A DNA stretch of 64,000 nucleotides from Paracoccus shanxieyensis (GCF_009711265.1 NZ_WMII01000007.1:1-64000), one strand, 5' to 3'. Positions 19,251-38,107 are shown, numbered from the stretch's first letter. The notes: a model not told the origin generated them from the letters alone. Numbers and translations: made by a program.

Positions 19251-19253
19251 GCC

Positions 19254-19871
19254 ATGACTGACACCGCAGCCCTTTCCGAACTTGCCGAACACATCACGCT
19301 TCGTCGCGGCACGGATATCGTCTCGACCGAGGTGGCCTATGGCGAGCTGACCGTGACCGTCACGCTGTCCGGCCTGATCGACCTGATCGAATATCTGCGC
19401 AATGACGCGAATTGCCGGTTCTCGACGCTGATCGACATCACGGCGGTGGACAATCCGCAGCGCCCGGCGCGCTTCGATCTGGTGTATCACTTCCTGTCGA
19501 TGTTCCAGAACCACCGCATCCGCGTGAAGGCGCAGCTGCGCGAGGATGAAATCGCGCCCAGCCTGACCGGGGTTTTCCCCGGCGCGAACTGGTATGAACG
19601 CGAGATTTTCGACATGTTCGGCATCCTGTTCTCGGGCCATCCCGACCTGCGCCGGATCCTTACCGATTACGGCTTTCGCGGCTATCCGCTGCGCAAGGAT
19701 TTCCCGACCACGGGCTATACCGAAGTGCGCTGGAACGACGTGGAAAAGCGCGTCGTCTATGAGCCGGTGAAGCTGGTGCAGGAATACCGGCAGTTCGATT
19801 TCCTGTCGCCATGGGAGGGCGCGAAATATGTGCTTCCTGGCGATGAAAAGGCCCCCGAGGCGAAAAAGTGA
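19254..19871 (+). CDS. nuoC: NADH-quinone oxidoreductase subunit C (Nqo5/30 kDa)
   Basis: A 205-residue hydrophilic arm subunit without cofactors that clamps NuoD. The family signature appears as [20 protein letters not shown], followed by [20 protein letters not shown]. It starts 3 bp after nuoB. NuoC and NuoD are separate here, unlike the fused NuoCD of E. coli. Confidence 0.96.
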   Translation: MTDTAALSELAEHITLRRGTDIVSTEVAYGELTVTVTLSGLIDLIEYLRNDANCRFSTLIDITAVDNPQRPARFDLVYHFLSMFQNHRIRVKAQLREDEIAPSLTGVFPGANWYEREIFDMFGILFSGHPDLRRILTDYGFRGYPLRKDFPTTGYTEVRWNDVEKRVVYEPVKLVQEYRQFDFLSPWEGAKYVLPGDEKAPEAKK

Positions 19872-19905
19872 TGACGCAGCACCTTTGTGCCACGCAGCGC
19901 GGTGA

Positions 19906-21152
<1,247 letters not shown>

Positions 21153-21153
<1 letters not shown>

Positions 21154-21902
21154 TGCTGCGCCGTCTGTCCCCCATCCAGCCTGAATCCTTTGAGTTCCTG
21201 CCCGCGAACCTTGAATGGGCCCGCGCGCAGATGACCAAATATCCCGAAGGCCGCCAGCAATCGGCGATTATCCCGGTGCTGTGGCGCGCGCAGGAACAGG
21301 AAGGCTGGCTGTCGCGTCCCGCGATCGAATATTGCGCGACCCTGCTGGGCATGCCCTATATCCGCGCGCTGGAAGTCGCGACCTTCTATTTCATGTTCCA
21401 GCTGCATCCGGTCGGGACGGTGGCGCATATCCAGATCTGCGGCACGACGACCTGCATGATCTGCGGCGCCGAGGATCTGATCCGCGTCTGCAAGGAAAAG
21501 ATCGCCTCGGCCCCGCACACGCTGTCGGCAGATGGCCGCTTCTCGTGGGAAGAGGTGGAATGTCTGGGCGCCTGCACCAATGCGCCCATGGCCCAGATCG
21601 GCAAGGATTTCTACGAAGATCTGACCGTTCAGAAGCTGGCAGAGCTGATCGACAGCTTTGCGGCGGGCGGGGTTCCGGTTCCGGGTCCGCAGAATGGCCG
21701 CTTCTCGGCCGAGGCTCTGGGCGGTCCGACCGCGCTGGCCGATCTGAAGGGCACGGATGAACAGTATAATGGCAGCGTGGGTCTGGCCGTTCGCCTGAAC
21801 GACACGATCAAGCGCATCGACGGCACCGAGGTTCCGATCACGACGCCCTGGCTGGGCAAGCAGGACGCGACCGGAACGGCAAAGGATGGTATTAACGGCT
21901 AA
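21153..21902 (+). CDS. nuoE: NADH-quinone oxidoreductase subunit E (Nqo2/24 kDa)
   Basis: A 249-residue subunit with a thioredoxin-like domain holding 2Fe-2S cluster N1a. Cluster ligands are CGTTTC (C-x4-C) and CLGAC (C-x3-C). Residues beyond about 165 form a long tail not present in E. coli NuoE but usual in this group. The start overlaps the nuoD stop by one base. It works with NuoF at the NADH-oxidising tip. Confidence 0.95.
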
Positions 21903-21934
21903 GGGACTGGCCGCAGAATAGGGACGGGGTGACG

Positions 21935-22674
21935 ATGGATCGTTCGGTTTGCAACAGGAACTGCTGGATCGCTGGCGCAATAGCGGGCGTGGTCGTTCTT
22001 TTGTTCACGGCGGGCATCGGCGGCATGGGCTGGGCTGGCGGTCTGTTTCTGGGGCTGATCACATTTGCCCTGTTCGGGTCGCTGATGGTCTGGCTGGTCT
22101 GCAACACGCGGCCTGAACTGGTCCCGGAAGCGGACGGCATGACCGGGACCGACTGGGAACGGCAGGTGGTGGATCATCAGCCCGAGACGCTTCTGGTCTC
22201 GGCCCCGCCACTTGGCCCCGAGGCTTACAGCGCGCCCTCGCAGATGCCCATCGTGGCGGGGGCGATGCCGCAAGCTGCTGCGACCCCACACGAGGCTCAT
22301 GCCAAGGCGGAGCCAAAGGCAAAGCCGGAGCCGAAGGCCGAGGCAAAACCGAAGGCGCCGGAGCCGAAGCCCGCTGTGACAGCGGCGCCGGCGGCAGAAC
22401 CGGCACCAGCGACTTCGCCAGCACCTGCGGCGGACGATCTGGAACTGATCAAGGGCGTCGGGCCGAAGCTGACCGAACGTCTGTTGGAAAACGGCATCAC
22501 GCGCTTTGCGCAGATCGCCGAATGGGATGAGGCCGCGGTGGCGGAATATGCGCCGCGCATTGGCCGCACCTCCAGCCGCATTGCGGCCGAGGATTGGGTA
22601 GGTCAGGCGCGCATTCTGGCCGCCGGAGGAGAGACCGAACATTCGCGACGCATCCGGCGTGATGAGGTCGACGA

Positions 22675-22678
<4 letters not shown>
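21935..22678 (+). CDS. Membrane-anchored helix-hairpin-helix protein of the nuo operon
   Basis: A 247-residue protein found between nuoE and nuoF in Rhodobacterales. Two N-terminal hydrophobic helices (about residues 10-30 and 33-55) are followed by a linker rich in Ala, Pro, Lys and Glu (about 112-160). A C-terminal domain with LELIKGVGPKLTERLLENGI, a helix-hairpin-helix motif like that of some ribosomal L21-type extensions, closes the chain. The ATG follows GGACGGGG; a GTG two codons earlier is possible. It is not a known E. coli complex I subunit. A role in assembly or nucleic-acid binding is open. Confidence 0.8.
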
Positions 22679-24220
<1,542 letters not shown>

Positions 24221-24254
24221 GACCGATGGCGCTGACCTGCACACAGCTTGCACC

Positions 24255-24280
24255 GACCGATGCCCCCAAGGGGGCCGGTC
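24255..24280 (+). other. Hairpin between nuoF and the DUF5333 gene
   Basis: GACCGATGCCCCC-AA-GGGGGCCGGTC folds into a stem of five outer and five inner pairs with a small internal bulge. No T-run follows, so it is better read as an attenuating or mRNA-protecting structure than a terminator. Confidence 0.45.
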
Positions 24281-24381
24281 GCGGCTGCGCGGGCAGTCTC
24301 ACGCGCCGGTCACCTCATGGTGTCGAACCCGGCAATCTGGCCGGTGTTATGACTTGGACCCGTCATAAAAGGACCAATGCC

Positions 24382-24776
24382 ATGAAGCCCCTCTGTCTTG
24401 CCCTGATTGCGGCGACGCTTGCCACGCCTGTCGTCGCGCTTGAGCCGCTGTCGCAGGAAAAATACATCAATGACCGTCTGGTCGCCGCGCGTGTGGCCGA
24501 CCGCATCCGCCGCACCTGTCCCTCGATCGACGGGCGGTTGCTTTACGCCTATGGCGAGGCGCGCAAGCTGAAGCGGTATGCCCAGAACAAAGGGTATTCC
24601 AACGCGCAGATCGACGCGTTTCTGGACAGCAAACCCGACAAGCAGCGCATCTATGCCGTGGCCGAACAGTATCTGACGCAGAACGGCGCCAAGAAAAACG
24701 ATCCCGAAACATTCTGCCGCATCGGCCGGGCCGAAATCGCGCGCAAGAATGTCATCGGCAGCCTGTTGGTGGCGAA

Positions 24777-24780
<4 letters not shown>
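24382..24780 (+). CDS. DUF5333 family exported protein of the nuo operon
   Basis: A 132-residue protein with a clear signal peptide ([20 protein letters not shown], cleavage near residue 19) and a small helical mature domain. The mature part has exactly two cysteines, in RRTCPSIDG and ETFCRIGRA, which could form a disulfide in the periplasm. It matches the DUF5333 family. AAAGGACC precedes the start. It overlaps the next ORF by 4 bp. Function unknown. Confidence 0.82.
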
Positions 24781-27339
<2,559 letters not shown>

Positions 27340-27344
27340 CGGCG

Positions 27345-28127
27345 ATGGGGCATACCCTTTCGAAGCTGATCGGACCGGGACTGATCGTGACGCTGCTTGC
27401 GGGCTGCTTCACGGATACTCAGCCCCCGACTGACGGACGACCCAGGGTCAAGCCCGAGGCATTGAACGTGGCCGTGCTGCAAAGCGATGCAGGCGCGCCG
27501 GACAAGAAGGTGCTGTCGCGGGGCCGCATCTCGACGAAATCGGGCGATATCCTGATTCTCGAGCCGGATGGCTCGGTCACCGAGATGAACCTCGAGTCCG
27601 AGGGCGGTCGCGACGCATGGGCGGTCAGCGAGGCCGATCTGGCCGCGCTGAACGACAATCTGGGGCTGGATCTGTCGGGTGTGCGCACCATGGGTCCGGT
27701 CAAGCGCCGCGCGCCCACCGCGCAGGAAAAGGCACTGGCCGATTTCCGGGCGCGCACCAAGCCGATGAAGCTGAACCTGCCGGTGGCCTTTGCCGCAGAT
27801 CCGCAGGATTTTCAGGGCGCTGCGGTCAAAAGTTATGAAAGCCCGCGGCATAAGGGCGAAAGCCTTGTCGAAGTGACGGCCAGCCTGCGCCGTGGGGTGG
27901 ACGCCGACACGGGCTTCGCTTATGCCACATGCGCGTTGGCCAATTGGGCAAACTCCAAGGGTGCGCCCTACGCTCGCCATATCCGGACGCTCAGCGACAA
28001 GGGAAATGGCAAAACGGTCGTCGGATCGGTCTTCACCTTGTCGCAAGAGAAGCCGATGGGACTGACGGTAATGACAACGAAAGACACCTTGCAGGAATGC
28101 AAGGCGCGCGGCATTCCCGCGGCGTGA
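27345..28127 (+). CDS. Lipoprotein of the nuo operon, unknown function
   Basis: A 260-residue lipoprotein: signal IGPGLIVTLLAGC, with the lipobox cysteine at about residue 22. The mature protein has two further cysteines (YATCALAN and LQECKARG), a likely disulfide pair, and no family I recognise. It starts 5 bp after nuoG and ends 18 bp before nuoH, so it is inside the operon. Lipidation would place it in the periplasm, facing the membrane arm. Confidence 0.78.
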   Translation: MGHTLSKLIGPGLIVTLLAGCFTDTQPPTDGRPRVKPEALNVAVLQSDAGAPDKKVLSRGRISTKSGDILILEPDGSVTEMNLESEGGRDAWAVSEADLAALNDNLGLDLSGVRTMGPVKRRAPTAQEKALADFRARTKPMKLNLPVAFAADPQDFQGAAVKSYESPRHKGESLVEVTASLRRGVDADTGFAYATCALANWANSKGAPYARHIRTLSDKGNGKTVVGSVFTLSQEKPMGLTVMTTKDTLQECKARGIPAA

Positions 28128-29183
<1,056 letters not shown>

Positions 29184-29186
29184 GTG

Positions 29187-30257
<1,071 letters not shown>

Positions 30258-30261
<4 letters not shown>

Positions 30262-30860
30262 TGACCTTCGCATTCTACCTGTTTGCGATCTGTGCCTGCG
30301 TCGCGGGCTTCATGGTCGTGATCGGCCGCAACCCGGTGCATTCGGTGCTGTGGCTTATTCTGGCCTTCTTTTCCGCCGCCGGTCTGTTCGTGCTGCAAGG
30401 CGCGGAGTTCGTGGCCATGCTGCTGGTCGTCGTCTATGTCGGCGCGGTCGCCGTGCTGTTCCTGTTCGTCGTCATGATGCTGGATGTGGACTTTGCCGAG
30501 CTGAAGGGCGAACTGGCCCGCTATCTGCCGCTGGCGCTGGTGATCGCCGTCGTGCTGCTGGCGCAGCTTGGCATCGCCTTTTCGGGATGGGAGCCGTCGC
30601 AAAGCGCCGAAAGCCTGCGGGCGGCGCCCATTGTCGACGGCGTGCAGAACACCGCGGGTCTGGGGCTGGTGATCTATGACCGCTATCTGCTGAATTTCCA
30701 GATCGCCGGGCTGATCCTGCTGGTCGCGATGATCGGCGCCATCGTGCTGACCATGCGGCACCGCCGCGACATCAAGCGCCAGAACGTGCTGGAGCAGATG
30801 TGGCGCGACCCGGCCAAGACCATGGAAATGAAGGACGTGAAACCGGGGCAGGGCCTTTAA
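30258..30860 (+). CDS. nuoJ: NADH-quinone oxidoreductase subunit J (Nqo10/ND6)
   Basis: A 200-residue membrane subunit with five helices. The third helix region [20 protein letters not shown] contains the conserved Tyr/Gly pi-bulge area that turns during coupling. GAGGAGG precedes two tandem ATGs; the first gives 200 residues. Its stop codon sits inside an inverted repeat. Confidence 0.95.
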
Positions 30861-30899
30861 GGCCCTCCCAGCCACGACCCGGACCCGCATGCGCGGTCC
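30850..30899 (+). other. Two hairpins in the nuoJ-nuoK spacer
   Basis: AGGGCCTT-T-AAGGCCCT (30850-30866) is an 8-bp inverted repeat centred on the nuoJ stop codon. GGACC-CGCATGCG-C-GGTCC (30881-30899) forms a second stem with one bulge. No T-run follows either. They may slow decay or set the ratio of upstream to downstream mRNA. Confidence 0.45.
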
Positions 30900-30927
30900 A
30901 AGTAGCGAACGGATATTCAACGGGTGA

Positions 30928-31254
<327 letters not shown>

Positions 31255-31261
31255 GCCGAGC

Positions 31262-33514
31262 ATGGAAAAGATCGTTCTCTTCGCGCCACTGATCGGGGCG
31301 CTGATCGCCGGTTTCGGCTGGCGCATGATCGGCGAAAAGACCGCGCAATATCTGACCACCGGCCTTTTGTGGCTGTGCGCGCTGCTGAGCTGGTATCTGT
31401 TTTTGTCCTTTGACGGCGTGACCCGGCACATCCCGGTGCTGGACTGGGTCGTTGTCGGCGATTTCCATTCCGAATGGGCCATCCGCATCGACCGCCTGAC
31501 CGTCATCATGCTGATCGTGGTGAACTCGGTTTCGGCCTTGGTGCATACCTATTCGATGGGCTACATGGCCCATGACGACAATTTCGGCCATCACGAGCAT
31601 TACAAGGCCCGGTTCTTCGCCTATCTGTCGTTCTTCACCTTCGCCATGCTGATGCTGGTGACGGCGGACAACCTGCTGCAGATGTTCTTTGGCTGGGAGG
31701 GCGTGGGCGTCGCCTCGTATCTGCTGATCGGTTTCTATTTCAAGAAACAGTCGGCGGGCGCTGCGGCGATGAAGGCGTTCATCGTCAACCGCGTCGGCGA
31801 TTTCGGCTTCCTGCTGGGGATCTTTGGCATCTACTGGCTGACCGGCTCGATCCAGTTCGATGAGATCTTCGCACAGGTGCCGCAGATCGCGCAGACCTCG
31901 ATGCATTTCCTGTGGACCGACTGGAACGCAGCAAACCTGCTGGCCTTCCTGCTGTTCATCGGCGCGATGGGCAAATCGGCGCAGCTCCTGCTGCACACCT
32001 GGTTGCCCGACGCGATGGAGGGGCCGACGCCGGTCTCGGCGCTGATCCACGCCGCAACCATGGTGACTGCAGGCGTGTTTCTGGTCTGCCGCATGTCGCC
32101 GCTGATCGAATTCGCGCCCGAGACCAAGCATTTCATCGTCATCATCGGCGCGACCACCGCGTTCTTCGCGGCGACGGTCGGTTTGGTGCAGAACGACATC
32201 AAACGCGTCATCGCCTATTCGACCTGTTCGCAGCTGGGCTATATGTTCGTGGCGGCGGGAACGGGTGTCTATTCGGTGGCGATGTTCCACCTGCTGACGC
32301 ACGCTTTCTTCAAGGCCATGCTGTTCCTTGGCGCCGGTTCGGTCATCCATGCGATGCATCACGAACAGGACATGCGGAATTATGGCGGGCTGCGCAAAAA
32401 GATCCCGCTGACCTTCTGGGCAATGATGATCGGCACCTTCGCCATCACCGGCGTCGGCATCCCCCTGACCCATATCGGCTTCGCGGGCTTCCTGTCGAAA
32501 GACGCCGTGATTGAAAGCGCATGGGCGGGCAACAGCTATGCCTTCTGGATGCTGGTCATCGCGGCCTGTTTCACCAGCTTCTATTCGTGGCGGCTGATCT
32601 TCCTGACCTTCTTCGGCAAGGAACGCGGCGATCATCACGCGCATGAACATGCGCATGAAAGCCCGGCCATCATGACCGTGCCGCTGGGCATTCTGGCAAT
32701 CGGCGCGATCTTTGCGGGGATGGTCTGGTACAAGCCCTTCTTCGGCGATCATCACGCCGTGGTCGAATATTTCCACATCGCCGGCGCCGAACATGGCGAA
32801 GCCGGGGATGAGGCCGGACATGGCGAGGCTGCGGGCGCTGCCGCGCATGGCACCGCTCCGGTGCAGACGGCGGGCGAGACCACGACCATCGAAACCGCCG
32901 ATCTGGAACCCGCCCCCGCAGGCACCGTCACCACGCAGACCGCCAATCCCGAGGGCCACGCCGCCCCGGTGGCTGCGCCCGAGGCTGCCGAAGGCCACGC
33001 GGCCGCAGGCGACCATGCCACGGGCGACCATGCTACGGGCGATCATGCCGCAATCGCGGCCCCGGTCGGCGGCGCGATCTATATGGCCCCAGACAACCAC
33101 ACCATGGATGAGGCGCACCACGCCCCGAAATGGGTCAAGGTCTCGCCCTTCATCGCCATGTTGCTGGGTCTGATCACCGCCTGGGTGTTCTATATCCGTG
33201 ATCCGTCGATCCCGGTCCGGCTGGCCCGGGCGCAACCGGCCTTGTGTCAGTTCCTGCTGAACAAGTGGTATTTCGACGAGATCTATAACTTCATCTTCGT
33301 CCGTCCGGCGCTGTGGATCGGCCGCTTCTTCTGGAAGCGCGGCGATGGCAATACCATCGACGGGGCGATCAACGGGGTTGCCCTTGGGCTGGTGCCGCGC
33401 CTGACGCGCGCCGCCGTCCGGGTGCAGTCCGGCTATCTGTTCCACTACGCCTTCGCGATGGTCCTTGGCATCGTGGGCTTGCTGATCTGGGTGATGATGC
33501 GGGGCGCGCACTGA
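31262..33514 (+). CDS. nuoL: NADH-quinone oxidoreductase subunit L (Nqo12/ND5), with long His-rich insertion
   Basis: A 750-residue antiporter-like subunit at the far end of the membrane arm. The core has [19 protein letters not shown] and [20 protein letters not shown], with conserved Glu and Lys of the proton channel. The usual length is about 610-705. The excess is a low-complexity stretch of His, Ala, Glu and Thr (about residues 503-620) between the antiporter core and the C-terminal lateral-helix region, including a threefold GDHAT repeat. The reading frame is intact. Confidence 0.95.
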   Translation: MEKIVLFAPLIGALIAGFGWRMIGEKTAQYLTTGLLWLCALLSWYLFLSFDGVTRHIPVLDWVVVGDFHSEWAIRIDRLTVIMLIVVNSVSALVHTYSMGYMAHDDNFGHHEHYKARFFAYLSFFTFAMLMLVTADNLLQMFFGWEGVGVASYLLIGFYFKKQSAGAAAMKAFIVNRVGDFGFLLGIFGIYWLTGSIQFDEIFAQVPQIAQTSMHFLWTDWNAANLLAFLLFIGAMGKSAQLLLHTWLPDAMEGPTPVSALIHAATMVTAGVFLVCRMSPLIEFAPETKHFIVIIGATTAFFAATVGLVQNDIKRVIAYSTCSQLGYMFVAAGTGVYSVAMFHLLTHAFFKAMLFLGAGSVIHAMHHEQDMRNYGGLRKKIPLTFWAMMIGTFAITGVGIPLTHIGFAGFLSKDAVIESAWAGNSYAFWMLVIAACFTSFYSWRLIFLTFFGKERGDHHAHEHAHESPAIMTVPLGILAIGAIFAGMVWYKPFFGDHHAVVEYFHIAGAEHGEAGDEAGHGEAAGAAAHGTAPVQTAGETTTIETADLEPAPAGTVTTQTANPEGHAAPVAAPEAAEGHAAAGDHATGDHATGDHAAIAAPVGGAIYMAPDNHTMDEAHHAPKWVKVSPFIAMLLGLITAWVFYIRDPSIPVRLARAQPALCQFLLNKWYFDEIYNFIFVRPALWIGRFFWKRGDGNTIDGAINGVALGLVPRLTRAAVRVQSGYLFHYAFAMVLGIVGLLIWVMMRGAH
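33008..33052 (+). repeat. 15-bp tandem repeat, three copies, inside nuoL
   Basis: GGCGACCATGCCACG, GGCGACCATGCTACG and GGCGATCATGCCGCA follow each other in frame and encode [15 protein letters not shown] within the His-rich insertion. It looks like a slippage-prone coding repeat. Confidence 0.9.
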
Positions 33515-33515
33515 T

Positions 33516-35057
33516 ATGACGAACCTTCTTTCCATCATCACCTTCCTGCCCATCGTGGCGGCGGGCATCATGGCCCTGTTCCTGCGCGGTCAGGACGAGG
33601 CAGCGGCGAAGAACGCGAAATGGCTGGCGCTGCTGGCCACCTCGGCCACGTTCCTGATTTCGCTGTTCGTGCTGTTCGGCTTTGATCCGGCCAATACCGG
33701 CTTCCAGTTCGTCGAGGATCACGCATGGATCATGGGTCTGCGCTACAAGATGGGCGTGGACGGCATCTCGATCCTGTTCGTCATGCTGACGACCTTCATG
33801 ATGCCGATCACCATCCTGTCGTGCTGGACGGTCGACACCAAGGTCAAGGAATACATGATCGCCTTCCTCGTGCTGGAAGGTCTGATGATCGGCGTGTTCA
33901 CCGCGCTGGATCTGGTGCTGTTCTACCTGTTCTTTGAAGCAGGGCTGATCCCGATGTTCCTGATCATCGGCATCTGGGGCGGCAAGGACCGCATCTACGC
34001 GTCCTTCAAGTTCTTCCTGTATACCTTCCTTGGCTCGGTGCTGATGCTGGTGGCCATGATCGCGATGTATCGTATCTCGGGCACCACCGACATTCCGACG
34101 CTTCTGACCTTCGATTTCCCGTCCGAGACCTATCGCCTGCTGGGCGTCACGGTGCTGGGCGGCACGCAGATGCTGATGTTCCTGGCGTTCTTTGCCAGCT
34201 TCGCGGTCAAGATGCCGATGTGGCCCGTTCACACCTGGCTGCCCGATGCGCACGTTCAGGCCCCGACCGCAGGGTCGGTGCTGCTGGCGGCGGTGCTTCT
34301 GAAGATGGGCGGCTATGGCTTCCTGCGCTTCAGCCTGCCGATGTTCCCGGTCGCGTCCGAGATCATGCAGCCCGTCATCTTCTGGATGTCGGCCATCGCC
34401 ATCGTCTATACCTCGCTGGTGGCGCTGGTGCAGTCCGACATCAAGAAGGTCATCGCCTATTCCTCGGTCGCGCATATGGGCTATGTGACCATGGGCATCT
34501 TCACCGCCAATCAGGTCGGCGTCGATGGCGCGATCTTCCAGATGCTGTCGCATGGCTTCATCTCGGGCGCGCTGTTTCTGTGCGTCGGCGTGATCTATGA
34601 CCGGATGCACACCCGCGAAATCAGCGCCTATGGCGGTCTGGTGAACCGGATGCCGGCCTATGCCACCGTATTCATGTTCTTCACCATGGCCAATGTCGGG
34701 CTGCCCGGCACCTCGGGCTTTGTCGGCGAGTTTCTGACCCTGATGGGCGTGTTCCGCGAAAACACCTGGGTTGCGCTGGTGGCGACGACGGGGGTGATCT
34801 TCTCGGCCGCCTATGCGCTGTGGCTGTATCGCCGCGTCACCTTTGGTGAACTGGTCAAGGAAAGCCTGAAGTCGATCACCGACATGACCCCGCGCGAGCG
34901 CTGGATCTTCGTGCCGCTGGTGGCGATGACGCTGATCCTTGGCGTCTATCCGCGCCTTGCCACGGATGTGACCGGACCTGCGGTCGCCAATCTGCTTGAA
35001 CACTACAACCAAAGCCAGCCGGTGGTGGAAACCGCCGCTGCCTCGGCCAGCCACTAG
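33516..35057 (+). CDS. nuoM: NADH-quinone oxidoreductase subunit M (Nqo13/ND4)
   Basis: A 513-residue antiporter-like membrane subunit with about 14 helices. [20 protein letters not shown] has the key channel Glu, and [20 protein letters not shown] and [12 protein letters not shown] are family signatures. The start lies 1 bp after the nuoL stop. The length equals that of the Paracoccus homologue as I recall it. Confidence 0.96.
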   Translation: MTNLLSIITFLPIVAAGIMALFLRGQDEAAAKNAKWLALLATSATFLISLFVLFGFDPANTGFQFVEDHAWIMGLRYKMGVDGISILFVMLTTFMMPITILSCWTVDTKVKEYMIAFLVLEGLMIGVFTALDLVLFYLFFEAGLIPMFLIIGIWGGKDRIYASFKFFLYTFLGSVLMLVAMIAMYRISGTTDIPTLLTFDFPSETYRLLGVTVLGGTQMLMFLAFFASFAVKMPMWPVHTWLPDAHVQAPTAGSVLLAAVLLKMGGYGFLRFSLPMFPVASEIMQPVIFWMSAIAIVYTSLVALVQSDIKKVIAYSSVAHMGYVTMGIFTANQVGVDGAIFQMLSHGFISGALFLCVGVIYDRMHTREISAYGGLVNRMPAYATVFMFFTMANVGLPGTSGFVGEFLTLMGVFRENTWVALVATTGVIFSAAYALWLYRRVTFGELVKESLKSITDMTPRERWIFVPLVAMTLILGVYPRLATDVTGPAVANLLEHYNQSQPVVETAAASASH

Positions 35058-35066
35058 GGGGCGGAT

Positions 35067-36572
35067 ATGACATCGCTCGATTTCTCGACCATTCTTCCCG
35101 AGGCGCTGCTGGCCGCCTATGCGCTGGCCGCACTGATGGCCGGTGCCTATCTGGGCAAGGACAATCTGGCCAAGACGCTGCTTTGGGCCACGGTCATTGC
35201 CTTTCTGGTCATCGCCGCGATGGTGGGACTGGGCGGGCGTGCCGATCATGTCGCCTTCTATGGCATGTTCATTGATGACGCATTCTCGCGCTTTGCCAAG
35301 GTGGTGATGCTGATCGCCGCCGCTGCCGTTCTGGCGATGAGCGCGGATTACCTGCAGCGTCGCGGCATGTTGCGCTTTGAATTCCCGATCATCGTCGCAT
35401 TGTCGGTCATCGGCATGATGCTGATGGTGTCGGCGGGCGATCTGCTGACGCTGTATATGGGGCTTGAGCTGCAATCGCTGGCGCTTTACGTCGTCGCCGC
35501 GATGCGCCGTGATTCCGCCCGCTCGTCCGAGGCGGGGCTGAAATACTTCGTGCTTGGCTCGCTGTCGTCGGGTCTGCTGCTTTACGGCGCCTCGCTGGTC
35601 TATGGCTTTGCAGGGACCACGACCTTCTCGGGGATCATCTCGACCATGCAGGGCGATCAGCTGTCGCTGGGCGTGCTGTTCGGTCTGGTCTTCATGCTGG
35701 TCGGTCTGTCCTTCAAGGTTTCGGCCGTGCCGTTCCACATGTGGACGCCCGATGTCTATGAAGGCTCGCCCACGCCGGTCACCGCCTTCTTTGCCACCGC
35801 GCCGAAACTGGCGGCGATGGCGCTGATCGCGCGGCTGGTCTTTGACGCCTTCGGCAATGTCATCGCGGATTGGAGCCAGATCATCGCGGCGCTGGCCGTC
35901 ATGTCGATGTTTCTTGGCTCGATCGCCGGGATCGGCCAGACCAATATCAAGCGGCTGATGGCCTATTCCTCGATCGCGCATATGGGCTTTGCGCTGGTCG
36001 GTCTGGCGGCGGGCACGCAGCTTGGCGTGCAGAACATGCTGATCTACATGACCATCTACACGATCATGAATGTCGGCACCTTCGCCTTCATCCTGTCGCT
36101 GGAGCGCGACGGCGTGCCGGTCACCGATCTGGCCTCGCTGAACCGCTTTGCATGGGCGGAACCGACCAAGGCGCTGGCCATGCTGGTGCTGATGTTCAGC
36201 CTTGCGGGCGTGCCGCCGATGCTGGGCTTCTTTGCCAAGTTCGGTGTGCTGAATGCCGCCGTCGATGCGGGCATGGGCTGGCTGGCGGTGGCGGGCGTTC
36301 TGGCCTCGGTCATCGGCGCGTTCTATTACCTGCGCATCGTCTTTTACATGTATTTCGGGGCCGAGGGCGAAGGCGTCACCTCGCGCATGGGTCCGGTGCA
36401 GTATCTGGGGCTGATGGTGCCTGCAGCGGCCATGCTGATCGGTGCGATCACCATGTTCGGCGTGGATGCCGCCGCAGGCCGCGCGGCCGAGACGCTGGTG
36501 GGGCCGACCGTCATGGCCGATCCTGTCCCAGCCGATCCTGTCGCAGCCGATCCGCAACAACCCGTTGAGTGA
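35067..36572 (+). CDS. nuoN: NADH-quinone oxidoreductase subunit N (Nqo14/ND2)
   Basis: A 501-residue antiporter-like subunit, last of the operon. [20 protein letters not shown] has the channel Glu, and [20 protein letters not shown] and [16 protein letters not shown] are conserved. The last 20 residues form a hydrophilic Pro/Ala/Asp tail ([12 protein letters not shown]) encoded by a 15-bp tandem repeat. The birA start probably overlaps its end. Confidence 0.96.
   Translation: MTSLDFSTILPEALLAAYALAALMAGAYLGKDNLAKTLLWATVIAFLVIAAMVGLGGRADHVAFYGMFIDDAFSRFAKVVMLIAAAAVLAMSADYLQRRGMLRFEFPIIVALSVIGMMLMVSAGDLLTLYMGLELQSLALYVVAAMRRDSARSSEAGLKYFVLGSLSSGLLLYGASLVYGFAGTTTFSGIISTMQGDQLSLGVLFGLVFMLVGLSFKVSAVPFHMWTPDVYEGSPTPVTAFFATAPKLAAMALIARLVFDAFGNVIADWSQIIAALAVMSMFLGSIAGIGQTNIKRLMAYSSIAHMGFALVGLAAGTQLGVQNMLIYMTIYTIMNVGTFAFILSLERDGVPVTDLASLNRFAWAEPTKALAMLVLMFSLAGVPPMLGFFAKFGVLNAAVDAGMGWLAVAGVLASVIGAFYYLRIVFYMYFGAEGEGVTSRMGPVQYLGLMVPAAAMLIGAITMFGVDAAAGRAAETLVGPTVMADPVPADPVAADPQQPVE
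36516..36560 (+). repeat. 15-bp tandem repeat at the nuoN 3' end
   Basis: GCCGATCCTGTCCCA, GCCGATCCTGTCGCA and a diverged third copy (GCCGATCCGCAACAA) encode the [15 protein letters not shown] tail of NuoN, just before the birA start. Confidence 0.88.
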
Positions 36573-37317
36573 TCGCTGGCCAGACGGCGTGGGGCGGCAT
36601 GTGCTGCCCCGCACCGACAGCACCAATGCCGAGGCGATCCGGCTGGCCGCGCATCTAAGCGGGCCGGCATGGGTCATGGCGCATGAGCAGTCCTCGGGCC
36701 GGGGGCGGCGGGGGCGCGAATGGATCATGCCCAAGGGCAATTTCGCAGGCACGCTGCTGCTGCGGCCCAAGGCGGGGGTGGCACAGGCCGCGCAACTGTC
36801 CTTTGTCGCCGCGCTGGCGCTGCATGACGTGCTGGGCGCGGTGTGCGGACCGGCGGCGCGTCTTGCGATCAAATGGCCCAATGACGTGCTGCTGAATGGC
36901 GGCAAGGTCGCGGGCATCCTGCTGGAAAGCGCGGGCTCGGGCAGCCAGATCGGCGCGGTCTGCGTGGGCATCGGCGTCAATCTGGCCGCAGCGCCCGCCG
37001 CCGCGCAGGTCGAACAGCGCGCCGCAAGCCCGGTCTCGGTCCTGTCCGAGACCGGCTTTCAGGTCGCCCCCGAAGAGTTTCTGGACCTGCTGGCCCCGGC
37101 CTTCGCGGGCTGGCAGGCGCAGCTTGAGACCTATGGCTTTGCGCCGATCCGCAACGCTTGGCTCGCCCGCGCGGCGCGGCTGGGCGAAACCATCACCGCC
37201 CGCACCAGCAATGCCGAGGCGCAAGGCATCTTCGAGGGCATCGACGAGACCGGCGCGCTGATCCTTAAAACCCCGGCGGGGCGGCAGGTGCTGCCTGCGG
37301 CCGATGTCTTTTTCTGA
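36565..37317 (+). CDS. birA: Biotin--[acetyl-CoA-carboxylase] ligase
   Basis: A 250-residue ligase that activates biotin with ATP and attaches it to carboxylase carrier lysines. [11 protein letters not shown] (biotinyl-AMP loop, near residue 45) and [19 protein letters not shown] are diagnostic. There is no N-terminal DNA-binding domain, so it is not a repressor. A TTG at 36565, overlapping the nuoN stop, is the only start giving the full N-terminus ([13 protein letters not shown]); no ATG is available before conserved sequence. It continues the nuo transcript. Confidence 0.9.
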   Translation: MSDRWPDGVGRHVLPRTDSTNAEAIRLAAHLSGPAWVMAHEQSSGRGRRGREWIMPKGNFAGTLLLRPKAGVAQAAQLSFVAALALHDVLGAVCGPAARLAIKWPNDVLLNGGKVAGILLESAGSGSQIGAVCVGIGVNLAAAPAAAQVEQRAASPVSVLSETGFQVAPEEFLDLLAPAFAGWQAQLETYGFAPIRNAWLARAARLGETITARTSNAEAQGIFEGIDETGALILKTPAGRQVLPAADVFF

Positions 37318-37327
37318 AGGCTGATCC

Positions 37328-38107
37328 ATGCTGCTTTGCATCGACACCGGCAATACCAACACCGTGTTTTCCGTCTGGGACGGCAGCAGGTTTCTGGCGA
37401 TGTGGCGGATCTCGACCGATCACCGGCGCACGGCGGATGAATATTTCGTCTGGTTGTCGACACTGATGTCGGTGCAGAAATTCGAGCTGGCGATCACCGA
37501 TTGCATCATCAGCGCCACCGCGCCGCGCGTGGTCTTTAACCTGCGCGTGCTGTGCAACCGCTATTTCGACACGCGCCCACTGGTGGTCGGCAAGCCCGAC
37601 TGTCTGCTGCCCGTGCCGCCGCGCGTCGATCAGGGCACGGTCGTCGGCCCCGACCGTCTGGTGAACACCGTGGGCGCCTTCGACCGCCACGGCCCGGATC
37701 TGATCGTGGTCGATTTCGGCACCGCGACCACCTTCGATGTGGTCGATACCGATGGCGCCTATGTGGGCGGCGTGATCTCTCCGGGCGTGAACCTGTCGCT
37801 GGAGGCGCTGCACATGGGCGCGGCCAGCCTGCCGCATGTCGATGTCACGAAGCCCGCAACCGTCATTGGCACCAATACGGTCGCCTGCATCCAGTCAGGC
37901 ATTTTCTGGGGCTATATCGGCCTTGTGCAGGGCATCGTCGACAAGATCCGGCAAGAACGTGCCCGTCCGATGAAGGTCATCGCAACGGGTGGTCTTGCGC
38001 CTTTGTTCGATCAGGGCTTTGATCTGTTCGACGCGATCGAGGACGATTTGACCATGCACGGGCTGCGCCTGATCCACGATTACAACAAGGAGATGGCACA
38101 TGGCTGA
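37328..38107 (+). CDS. coaX: Type III pantothenate kinase
   Basis: A 259-residue kinase for the first step of coenzyme A synthesis. It has the ASKHA-fold motifs DTGNTNTVFSVWDG at the N-terminus (PHOSPHATE 1), DFGTATTFDVVD (PHOSPHATE 2) and YVGGVISPGVNLS, as in CoaX rather than CoaA. It lies 10 bp after birA and overlaps ribonuclease J by 8 bp, a gene order common in alphaproteobacteria. Confidence 0.94.
   Translation: MLLCIDTGNTNTVFSVWDGSRFLAMWRISTDHRRTADEYFVWLSTLMSVQKFELAITDCIISATAPRVVFNLRVLCNRYFDTRPLVVGKPDCLLPVPPRVDQGTVVGPDRLVNTVGAFDRHGPDLIVVDFGTATTFDVVDTDGAYVGGVISPGVNLSLEALHMGAASLPHVDVTKPATVIGTNTVACIQSGIFWGYIGLVQGIVDKIRQERARPMKVIATGGLAPLFDQGFDLFDAIEDDLTMHGLRLIHDYNKEMAHG

Noticed and set aside
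33369..36980. A 1203-codon open frame antisense to nuoM and nuoN
   Set aside because: It is the high-GC mirror of two certain genes, full of His/Gln/Arg runs, with no ribosome-binding site or known domain.
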